Source: Thermothielavioides terrestris NRRL 8126 (taxonomy: Eukaryota > Ascomycota > Sordariomycetes > Sordariales > Chaetomiaceae). Taken from it: a stretch of 64,000 nucleotides of DNA. Below, one piece after another: positions 54,322 through 64,000 of this stretch. Position 1 is the stretch's first letter. Every line of letters starts with the position of its first letter. The stretch lies in the NCBI RefSeq assembly GCF_000226115.1, contig NC_016458.1, positions 4,684,001 to 4,748,000 of the forward strand, in the 5' to 3' direction. Made by a program: the position numbers and the translations under genes. A model generated the notes under the pieces. That model was not told the origin of the DNA. It saw only the letters and a program-made list of their open reading frames with translations, and did no database searches.

Positions 54322-57300
54322 TCTTGCCTGGCGATCCCCGCCGTCTGCCGAAGACCAGCGTGGGATGCCCGGAGAATGGCGAGGGCGGCAAGCGCGCCTT
54401 ACAGGTGTAGGGGCCGCACCTCGGGCAGCAACGGACTGCTGGGGCTTCACCCTTGGCATGGTGTTCTGTCCATGAGATTAGCAAGTTCTTGCCGTACACA
54501 ATACAACGTAAGCGCTGTTATGAGGTAATCGGTAATGTGGAGGCTCGTACCTACATACTTTGTAGACCTTGTTGCGCAGGTAGTTGGCGTTAGTGTAGAC
54601 CGGCTCAGAACCGGCAGGTCCTCACACAGGCAGAACCAGACAGGTACGCTGCTGTGCCTGTTTGGCGATTGCCGGATGAACCGTGCAAATTAAGTGGCCC
54701 GAGTCTGTCAAGAATAGAAGTACCACGTATTCCCCACGGTCTCGGCGCAAGTTTGCAGAGCCAATAGCAATGAAATCCGTCCCATCATGCTCCGGCGCGG
54801 ACGGTAGAAGGGGAAGAAGGCAAGCGAGGAGGAAATCTGGGGGCGGGAAGACTGTGCGGACTTGGATGAAGGACGCGTAAACCTCAATTTATGAATGTTC
54901 CTTTGGCGGGACGAGGCCACCATTCCAGGAGCTCGGATGATGGTTGTAGCGGGGAATTAATATGTTTCCGCGTGGTAGGAAAAGTATCGGGTTATTACCA
55001 CGGTGTGGGAGTGTTCGTCGACCGGGAAAACCAGCCGAGCAGGGGAGCCTCGGCAACCTGTAGCAGCGAGACATTGAGTAGTATCACAGACTGCCATCGA
55101 CGGCCCATGAGCCGACAAAGGAGCCTCAACCAGAGATCCGCCATTGCGAGATTTCCCTACCGCGGATCCGTAGGCTGGAGCCCGGGACAGAAGAACTACC
55201 CACAGGCTAACAGGCGCCAGCGTGGCGCACCATCGAATGGTTCCAGAAGCATGTAGGTCTCAGTTGCCACGGACATGGACGTGGCGTCTCCGGAGTCGCA
55301 TACGAGGAGGACAGCTGAGGTCGTATTTTTGACCAGGAGCTGAAAGGCGACGCGAGGGCCGGCTACGGGCCACGGTATCGATCGGACGCTATTGTGCACA
55401 CCGTGAGAATGGCGCCATAGCCGGGTGTCCGCTTCTCCCCAGTCGGTTCTAAGCCTGCGGTGTCACGGACAACGACGGCCACACTTGCGTCGACCTGAGC
55501 CAGGTATGGTTCCCGTGGAGCGCCCCAGTCCGTGCCTGGCACGGGAGGAACAAGCGCCGATGAAAGACGGCCTGGGACTGGCCGTCGCCGCAATATTCCC
55601 TCGCTTCTGCTTTGTGCCTGCAGGTGGGCAGGTGACGGTGTTGCTGCTTCAACATCCCGGCATTCGACCATCATCCAAGGTTCTGGGCCGAAAGCGCTGA
55701 GGCCCCGGGGACGCGGCGTTTGATGGCGAGACAACGTCGCGACGTTTGGCAATCGCATTCGCCGGCGCAGCAAAGGACTCCATGGTAGTGTACATAAAGC
55801 TAGAGAGGCGGCATGGTTCGCTGGCTGGCTCGGCGAAGATGTTCGATCTCATCCAGACACAATTTGGCAGGTAGGGAAAGGAGTAAAGTTAAGGTACCTG
55901 AGGAACGCGACTGCCCGGGAAGGTTGGATGCTCCCGTCCTCCCCTGCACCCGCTGTGGAGTTGGTAAGGTAGCAGCTATGTGATAGGGGCGCTTGGGCCT
56001 AAACGCACTGGGCTGTCAGGCACCTGGCAGCAACAGCCGGGGTCGTGTTCGGTTTCATTCCCTCTGCTAGGTCACTTGGTCGCACCTCCCCTGATCACCG
56101 AGCGGCTCGTTCCAGGTGCCGACCTAGCTGAGGCAGGTACGGATACTCCATTCTCTCCAGCTGACCCGACGGGCCAAGCTCCTTCCGCGAGCTTCGAGCT
56201 TCGCCACACCACGAGGCGCCCGTCTTTCTCCCGTGGCTCTCCCGTGGTTGATTGAGCGTTGAATCCATCCTGGTTGACCTGCATTTTCGTTTCTGCTTCA
56301 GTGTGGCGGTTTGACCTTGTGTCACCACCACGCCTTCCACACGCCTCGACAGCTGGGTTTGTGACACCTCAGCCGAACAAATTAGCAGTGCTAACATGGC
56401 TCACCTCACACACGAGCTGCAAGGCGCCGTAACTATCCACCGTTGCCGAGATTTGTTCTCGGGGCTCGTTGCTGAAGCAGTGAATGGCCACTGGCCATGG
56501 ACGGCCCCTCGTGTTGTCCTGCAGCCTCCGTCTTTGACTCAAGACGAAAAAAAATCTCCCCTTCAAATTGCTGCGGTATGCAAGCGCATCTGCTGTGTCC
56601 CCCCCCCCCTTGCCTGTCTCGTTTCGGTTTCTTTTTCTATTTTCCTCCCCGTTCCTTTGTTGCGTATCTGCACGTACCGAGGACATCGCTTGCCCTGGCA
56701 TGGGCCGCGTCGATGAGGGCCCGGACGATGATGTGCTTTGCGTGGAGCTTTGGAGTGAGCCGGTTTACGCAAGCGATGGACGGCTTCTTCTTCTCCATCA
56801 TCCCGGACGAGGGAGGCCCCGCAAATGCCACCTCCGACGGGAGACTCTACAGCACAATCACTAATGTATGTAATAACCGCCCAGCAAGAGTGCGACTCTG
56901 TAAGTGAGAGCTCGCCACCGGATGAAGGCTGGGGCCGGGGACAAGGCATTTTACCCGTAGCCCCTAGACCCCCGGGCCCCGTGCATTCACCCAGCAGCAA
57001 GCTGCGGCTACTCGGACCCGAACCTCAGACACCTACCTAGGTACGTCGTCAGTGGCCGGGAGATCTGATGCCCTGACGCCCTGATGCCCGGATGCCCTGT
57101 CCGGGATCGAAGCGTGGCCAACAAGGGTTATACCGGTCCTGTTGCCCTGCTCTCACACCCCCCTCCCCTTCCCCCAGGCACGGAAACACGGAGTACCCGT
57201 ACGGCGTTTACGTGGGCATCGATGCCCCTCGCCTCCTCAGCTCTGCTCGTCACCAACTTCGACCCCACTGCCTAGGTACCTACTTAGATCTGTGAGGTGC

Positions 57301-57409
57301 CCTGTTCAGCTGGCACTCCCGCCGCTCCGCTCGGAGCTCTTCCTCTGGCGAGGGCGCCCATCTTCATTTACACGCTCCTCCCCGTCGCTGGCCGCTCCCT
57401 CCCGCCGCG
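54322..57409. other. 3.1-kb gene-poor region
   Basis: I find no supported gene. Open frames around 55000-56900 overlap on both strands without domains. A perfect TACCTAGGTA palindrome is at 57034-57043 and CCTAGGTA at 57271-57278. A poly-C run lies at about 56600. The final 150 bases are the probable promoter of the downstream gene. Confidence 0.5.
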
Positions 57410-60400
57410 ATGGACATTCTGTTCTCACCATACAGTCTCGGGGGGGTGCCCAGATCGGCCATGGCTGAAATCGAGAGGAGGACGGAGGACTTGCTCAAGT
57501 CCAGCAGCTTCCAGCGCATGCTGGAGCTGGAGAAGAAACACAAGGTGCGTGTTGCCCCTGGCTGGCCCTCACCGCTTCCCTGTTGTTGCCTTGGCCCCTG
57601 TCCTGATTGCTACATGTCTTACACACGGCGGCATGTCTCTGACATGGCGTTCGCACCCCACCAGATGGAGCGATTGCGAGGCGTCCAAGCCCTTCTTCCG
57701 TCATCTCAACTTTACGCTCAACGAAAAGAAGGCCCTCCTCCTCGACCTGAGCGCCCGGACATTGGGTTTCCGCAAGAAGAGTTCCTGATGGTCAAGGCCG
57801 CGCGGTGCACCGTTATCACACCTTCGTTATCCATTACCATCCCCCAATCCGCCGACCACGAGAGACGGGTCCGGCCACAGGAGGAGCAGGACGGCGAGCC
57901 AGATGAAGACCACGCCGATGCCGGGACTCCCACAGCCAGCGAGCCGTTTCAGAAGCAGGTGAAGTTCCTCGCCCCTGAAGACGACGGGGACGACGACGAG
58001 GACGGCGACGAGGACGGCATGTCGGAGCAGTCATCCATCTGCCAATCCCCCAGCTGGGAGGGATACGGGCAGCGGAAGAAGGAAAAGAAGCGGGAGGCTG
58101 AGCGCCGAAAGAGAGAAAAAGAGCAGGCCGAGAAGGAGGCGAGGGCCGCGAAGAAACGAGCCAGTGCAAGGCTAAGCAAGCAGCCGCCACCCATGCCGGC
58201 GACGGCAAGGACAGCCAACCGCCATCCTACGGCTATCGGCTTGACCAACGCAGATCGCTCAACGTCAGACCCCATGCTCGTCACCTGGAATCTTCCACAA
58301 GGCACTCAAACCGGTCATCTGCCGCAAGATGTCGAGAGGATTGTCTCTGCCGACGGCGTCCAACGGGGCCGGCAGCACCGACCTGCTTTGACCGGTGCTC
58401 TTCCCGCATCGGGCTCCTCCAATGGCGGGCGAGACGGAGGCAATCACGCGGAGGACCCCAAAGTTGCCGATCATAAACTGTGCGACAGCGGCTCCGCTCC
58501 ACGCCAGGGTCTCCGCAGGTCCATGTCGGAGGGACCAGTGCCGCCGCGTAGTTCGGAGTCATCTGCTATATCCTCCTCCAAGCACGAGACTCGGGCACCA
58601 CGGGATGCATTCCCGCCCTCGGCTTCGAGGACTCCCATGCTACGGCACATGTCCCCGTCTAGCGGCAATCGCGCCGGCAACTTGTTTCACGGTTCAGCCA
58701 ACACCAACCATTCACAGGAGTCGCTCGCGGGTGTTCCCTCTGTGGACGGCGGTCGCCGACACGGATACGTGGTTCATCAAAGAGCACAAGCCACGGAAAG
58801 GGCCCTGGCTGGCCTTGTCGATGAGCTGGTTGGAAGCGTTGCCCAATATTATCCGCCATCAAGGTCAAGCTCTGGGGGCACACACTCCACAAGGCGGTCG
58901 TCCCTAACACAGGAGGCAAAGTCCGCCGCGATGAAGCTCATGGGCATGAGGGCGTCATCTGCAGCGAGAGACGGCGGCAACACCCAGGACGACTACCTAA
59001 CCTTCAAGGCAATCCCGTACTCGGCTTCCGATATCGAGCCCTCAGCGGCGGCTGGAAGCACGCCGACATCTCCCAGAGCCGCGGACGGCTTCTCCCGTGC
59101 GAAGATCGACGAACGGCCATCGACCTCGGAAGCATCCATGCTGCGCGGCACGAAGGGGGTGCAAGATAACTTCGCTGTTCTCGACCGCCCACCCACGTCT
59201 CAGAGTTCCGTCAGCTCTAGTGTTCCATCAATTACTGGTTCCACCCCAAGCAACCACACCAGGAAATCCCGAGGCGTGAAGGATGCCGCCAAGGCTGCTC
59301 TAAGCATGCCCAAAGGCGCTACGAAGGCTGCTGACAGCTCAAAGCCATCCGTACCCGTTCAATCGCACCTCACCATTCGCCCGGTCGCGCATTCTAGTGC
59401 ATCTGTCCACACAGGGAACAAGGTATCCGAAGCTACCGCTGAGGATGCCTCGGTACGGTCCCCGCCGCTCTGATATATCCACTAAGAATTCACATTGCTA
59501 ACAGATCCCAGAAGCGCCCAGCAGGTGCCTCTGTTCCTAAACCGACCAAATCAGCCGAAAAGGAACCTCAAGGTGGTGGCTATCGTGTATCCGAGGGTTC
59601 TTCGTCTTCCTCCGCCTACGAGGATGGTTCGTCGCTTCCATCACCATCGACAACCCCAGAGACGTCGCGCCCGCAATCAGCAAAAGACATTGCGTTGAGC
59701 ACGAGTAACGTCTCTGAGGGAAATCCTGGGGCCTTTGGGCTTCAAGACGACGAACGGACACTTCGACAGTCCTTGGATTCCAGCAACTCAACTACCCCTC
59801 GCATGCTCGAACCGGAAGCCCGTGAGAACATTGAGATGCAAAGCGAGGACCGGTGGAGCAGGACAGCCCTTCCGATTGATCTCGATTGTGATGCCCAATC
59901 GTTCATGACCACAGTTTTCAAACTGGACCACGAGGAGGAGACAGAGCAACCGCAGTCACTGGGCGAGTCGCCGCACAACGCGAAGAAGGGAGAAGGAGAG
60001 ACTGCAATACTGATCCCCCCGCGGTCTTTGAGACGGGGCCAGTCCGTGTCAGAGGGCATCACCGTGCCACCCACTGCGTCTTCCTTTTCGGCAGAGCGCC
60101 GTGACGACGCGGAGACGCTACGCGGCCTGACGGGAAAATCCGAGGAGCAGGAAGGGGCAATAAAGATGAGAAGATCGCCGAAGTCTAGGGCGTTGAGGAA
60201 CGTTTCCAAACCCCTGGAGCAGGCAGTGGCAGGGGAAATGAAGGCTGAGGTGCCGGAGAGATACAGGAACCTACGGAAGGAGACACGGCCAAAAGATGGC
60301 TCCAAGCTAGCCGGGCCAAGGGGTCGTGTGGACGGAGACGAGCCTCAGACGGCGCCCGAAAGCCCACAGCGCGAGTGGGCATCCGACTCGATAACCCCGG

Positions 60401-61095
60401 CCAGCTCAACCGTTCCATCGGGACCTACTTCGCCTCGCGCAATCAATATGGATTTTCAGATTCCGGGAAACCCCTACTTTGCAGACCTCCCGACATCGCT
60501 CAAGTACACCGAGGTTTCGGGCGAGATACCGACTTCGGCGGGGCCGCCATCTCCTATTTCCCTACCGAGTCCTGTTCACCCGGTCTTGTCGAAAGCGCCG
60601 TCGCCTCCTCAAGCGAACTCCGCGCCAACGCCGGTTTCGGGATCGGCTGCCCCTTCTAGGACCTCCACGCCCTCTGGTCGGGCATCTGGAATGGTACCCG
60701 TTTCGATCTTGAAGCAACCAAAGACTGCGGCATCGGACCAAGCTCATGCGCGTCCTCAGACAAGCTCCCGGCCGCAGGTGCTTTCGGCAATTCCTAAGCA
60801 CATGCAGCTCCAGGCGGGACTCCCGGTGCGCCCACCGACTAGCGTGCCAGAGACGCGGATGTCGCCGATCGCCAAGATATTTGTTGAGTGCTGCCGCTGC
60901 AAGTTCTATCACGACATGCCCTCCAAGCTCTACGAGTGCATGGCCAAGCCGGACCAGGTGGTCGAGGACAAGTTGCGTGGCATATCGGGCGCCGTCACAA
61001 CCATGGTCAAGTGCCCGTGGTGTCAACACAACATGAGTAGGGACTGCTGCGCCGGATACGCGGCGGTGGTGTATCTGAAGGAGAAGTTGCACTAA
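57410..61095 (+). CDS. Large disordered fungal protein with C-terminal cysteine cluster, function unknown
   Basis: Working model: join(57410..57544, 57665..59452, 59512..61095), about 1168 aa. The N-terminus is MDILFSPYSLGGVPRSAMAE; then a charged segment (KKEKKREAERRKREKEQAEK near residues 220-245) likely forms a coiled coil. Most of the rest is Ser/Pro/Thr-rich and disordered. The last 75 residues are conserved-looking and Cys-rich: ECCRCKFYHDMPSKLYECM, then KCPWCQHNMSRDCCAGYAAV, then YLKEKLH; the CxxC pairs suggest zinc binding (inference). Intron 2 is placed with acceptor CCCAG at 59511, because the nearer ACAG leads to a stop. The start of exon 2 is doubtful: from 57665 to about 57788 another frame has far better third-position bias (SKPFFRHLNFTLNEKKALLL), so an indel or an alternative acceptor at 57680 is likely. 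I recognise the C-terminal pattern only as fungal-specific; function is not known to me. Confidence 0.72.
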
Positions 61096-62649
61096 GGGGA
61101 GGGAGGCCGGCTGCACAGTGCCCGTCCCCTAGAGGCCGTCAAGAGAGGAGGAGAGTTTCGGAGTTCCCTTCATACCAGGTCTTGGCAGACGGGCACGACA
61201 GATCGTTCTCCGGATGCCATGAATTTGTTGCCGAAACGTTTCCTTTGTTGCTCTAGCCTCACCTTTTGGCGCCTTCCTTCATTACGCGATTTTTCTTTTC
61301 TTCTTCATGTTCATCTTCATTTTCTGCTTCTTCTGCCCCTTGAGGAACAACGATCCTTTCGGGTCTCTGTTGCCGAGGCAGATGATTTAGGTAACATACC
61401 TGCATAGCATGGACATCTGTTCATGTTGCCTTTTTTTTTTTTCCCCTCACCCCCTTTTTTTCATTTGTTGCAGCATACTACGGCGGAACATTAAGAAAGC
61501 CTGTCCTTACTTCTGGCGATCTTGGGAATGAATGGTACTGTGTGTACACTATCTGGGCGCGGTGCAGTTCGTCGAATAGAGACTGCAAAAACATGGGACG
61601 CTCCTCGCATTTCAAGTGCGCTTGGCGGATGGGACGGCGAGCAAAGGTACAGAAAGAGAGAGACACGAAACATAATTACCATTACTAAGGGAAGATACTG
61701 GGGATAGAGAATCGTGTGTGGATGTTCGAATATATCATGTACTCCGTTCACCACTGCTCTCGTGCTCTACCTTGAAGCATGCACAGTGCATCCGGTAAAA
61801 TACCATATATGCAGGACACCGTACCTAGGTGCGTAAACGAATGAAGGAGTGAAGACAATCTCTCGGAATCCGGCTCGCGGCCAAATTTCCCCGCGTCTAC
61901 ACACTACCGAGCCCTCCTTCCCGTTGCATATTCGAGAACTTCTGGACTGCAAAGATTGATGAGCTTACGTCGCCCACACGGAGGGATTCCGCCGGAGCGG
62001 GCAAAACGGGATTGCGCAAGGCGGGAGCTCGATACAAGGAGAGATTGTGTTGCTGATGGCGTCAATTATCTCATTGCGGAAAGGGAGCTATGACCACAAG
62101 TTGATGACATAACGAAGCGTTGCATTACAGTCTGAAGCGAATGGCAGAAATCGGGTGGATTGTGTGGGAGGGAAGGTTGGTTGGTGGTTCGGGGGATGGT
62201 TTTCTCCCAGTGCCATAGTTATCCGTCGGGTGCCGCGCACTGTGCCTCCCCTCCCGTGGTGCTGAACCCACTTCTTTCCGCGCACACGGCCGGGGTGGTC
62301 CAGAATCTTCTTTTTTCGATGACGCCGAGCCGAGTAATTGAGCGAGCTCGGAGCTACACGAACAACTCCTCGGGGATACCGCCGACGAAGGCAACCATTG
62401 TCGGCCGCCCACGCATATTGCGCGCGCGCAACCGGACTCCCCTGGCCGACTTTGCAACGCCTAGCTCGACCAGCCAACAGAGAACAGCGAACGGAGCACA
62501 GCAACGATCGCTTCCAGCTCCGCACGGGCGGGCTTGTGGACCCGGATTGCGCCGTCCGGGGGACATTTCGCCTCCCGCGCCGGCGGTGCTGCCCCCCGCA
62601 ATCGCACCGCCAGGTCATGACAAGAGGCTTCTAGCATACCCATCCAGGG
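61096..62649. other. Intergenic upstream of MTM1-type carrier gene
   Basis: Contains a T-run at about 61431-61442, TACGGAGT-type motif at 61740-61747 (as TACTCCGT) and TACCTAGGT at 61822-61830. Short open frames on both strands lack features. The final 200 bases are the promoter of the carrier. Confidence 0.55.
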
Positions 62650-64000
62650 ATGGCTTCACTTGCAAAGAGCTCCCAGGCACCTGATGCCGGTCAGAACCAT
62701 GACAGAATAGCCAGCCGTGGCCCGCCGAGCGACCCGGACGACCCCGCCGGGGACCCGGTCGAGATTACCGCCGTGCAGAAGATGCTCTCCGCGACGTCAG
62801 GGAGCTTGTTGACGGGGCTCTTAGGTTTGTTTAACTCCAGACAAGCCAGTTAGCTCGGGGGTAGTTAGGCTCACACACCATCTCCAGCAACCCCCCTCGA
62901 CGTCGTCCGCGTCCGCTGGCAGTCGCAAAGCATCTCGCAACCGGGCCCCGTCGACTTCCTCAAGCTTGCCATGCCTGCAACCTCCTCGCCTGGCGCCGCC
63001 GCGTTTCGCCCTGCCACGCTCGGTGTCACGGCCTGCTGCCGCGAAGTCTTCTTCGCCAGCAACACCTCCGAGATCTGCTTCATCGGTCCCCGACCGCTCA
63101 ACCCGAGCTTCGCCCCGACGAACAGCAGCAGCAGCGGCACGAGCCAGATCACCTGCGCCGTTGAGCAAACCCAGCAGCGCACCTTCACCTCGACCTTCGA
63201 CGGCCTCCGCAAGATCGCCCGCAACGAGGGCGTCACCACCCTCTGGCGCGGCCTCTCACCGACCCTGATCATGGCCATCCCCGCCAACATCATCTACTTC
63301 ACCGGCTACGAGTGGCTACGCTTCAACCACAGCAGCCCCATCGCGCGGACCGTGCGCGACGAGTACGCGCCGCCCGTGGCGGGCTCGGCCGCCCGCATGC
63401 TGGCCGCGACGGCCGTCTCGCCCATCGAGCTGTTCCGCACCCGCCTGCAGGCCCTCCAGGGCGCGTCCAGCTCCCGCGGCGGCCACCTGGCGGACACGTT
63501 CGCCGGCATCCGGGACATGGTCGCCGCGCACGGGTACCGCTCGCTGTGGCGCGGCCTGACGCTGACGCTGTGGCGCGACGTGCCCTTCTCCGGCATGTAC
63601 TGGTGGGGGTACGAGACCATCCGGGGCCGGCTGACCGACGCGCGGGAGCGCGCGCGCGGCCGCGGCGGCGCGAGCCTCGAGCTGGACCTGCAGCTGGACG
63701 CGCGCGAGCGCGCCCGCCGCCGGTCGCGCAGCCGCAGCCGCGAGAACCACGCCGACACCTTCGCCGACAGCTTCATCGCCGGCGCCGCGTCGGGCGCCTT
63801 CGCCAGCGTCGCGACGATGCCGTTCGACGTCGGCAAGACGCGCACGCAGGTCTTTCGCGACGCCAACAAAGCGGCTTCTGCGGCTTCCGCGGCTTCCGCG
63901 GCCGCCGCGACCCCTGCGGCGGATGCCGCATCCGCCGCTGTAGCCCCCGAGGAGCGCAACATGGCCCGGCTGCTGTGGCACATCTTCCGCACCGAGGGCG
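62650..64000 (+). CDS. MTM1: MTM1/SLC25A39-40-type mitochondrial carrier (partial, runs off window)
   Basis: Model: join(62650..62824, 62888..>64000), at least 429 aa visible. The intron (GTTTGT...CTCCAG) joins GSLLTGLL to ATPLDVVRVRWQSQ, restoring the first carrier motif. The second and third are SPIELFRTRLQ near residue 236 and MPFDVGKTRTQ near 369. The leader ITAVQKMLSATSGSLLTG and the long first matrix loop with four cysteines (C108, C109, C122, C148) are typical of the Mtm1/SLC25A39/40 group, which is linked to mitochondrial glutathione import and, in yeast, manganese superoxide dismutase activation. A basic Arg/Ser-rich insertion (about 325-345) and an Ala-rich run (about 383-405) enlarge the later loops. 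The stop codon lies beyond position 64000. Confidence 0.9.

Noticed and set aside
59453..59504. Nearer acceptor ACAG at 59504 for intron 2 of the Cys-cluster gene
   Set aside because: It leads to an in-frame stop after 11 codons; the next CAG at 59511 keeps the long downstream frame.

Overview
The window looks like a gene-rich stretch of nuclear chromosome from a filamentous ascomycete, most likely a sordariomycete of the Chaetomiaceae type (inferred, not tested). Coding DNA is GC-rich with strong G/C preference at third codon positions. Introns are short (about 50-140 bases) with GT...AG ends and CTAAC/CTGAC-like branch sites. Several proteins match families with clear filamentous-fungal signatures (Pil1 eisosome core, SUR7 family, a KMT6-type Polycomb methyltransferase, a TOS1 wall protein). 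I found no rRNA, tRNA, CRISPR array or organelle DNA.

Layout: TOS1-type wall glucanase (-, 276-2502); RAD2/XPG nuclease (-, 3162-6842); NatC auxiliary subunit NAA38 (+, 7559-8269); eisosome core PIL1 (-, 8762-10136); a 576-bp inverted-repeat element (10719-11294); H3K27 methyltransferase KMT6 (+, 11882-15657); WDR6/RTT10 (-, 15938-20260); SUR7/PalI-family membrane protein (-, 21541-22545); a 5.2-kb gene-poor stretch; PPZ-type phosphatase (+, 27745-29470); ALG12 mannosyltransferase (-, 30688-32873) divergent from capping protein beta CAP2 (+, 33237-34275); a second inverted-repeat element (34741-35095); an atypical extended SDR (+, 37462-38768); a small lipocalin-like protein (+, 40048-40753); a CBS-pair protein (-, 41260-41865); mitochondrial phosphate carrier (+, 43173-44412); a sterol-glucosyltransferase-type GT1 enzyme with a ubiquitin-interacting-motif tail (+, 45596-49572); an NmrA/EasG-like oxidoreductase (+, 50109-51406); a frameshifted PAF-acetylhydrolase-family gene (+, 52311-54321); a large disordered protein with a C-terminal cysteine cluster (+, 57410-61095); and an MTM1/SLC25A39-type carrier cut by the window end (+, 62650-64000).

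Most genes are housekeeping and unrelated; there is no operon or obvious biosynthetic cluster. One functional theme repeats: cell surface and plasma-membrane organisation (TOS1, PIL1, SUR7-like, PPZ, ALG12, CAP2, GT1). The least ordinary items are the GT1-UIM fusion, the duplicated AT-hook-like motifs on the KMT6 tail, two previously unlabelled inverted-repeat elements, two reading-frame breaks (PAF-AH gene and the Cys-cluster gene), an SDR that has lost its catalytic tyrosine spacing, and several short motifs that recur only between genes.

Gene models were built by hand from reading frames, splice-site consensus and family conservation. Exon boundaries are given in each entry; no alignment or database search was run.
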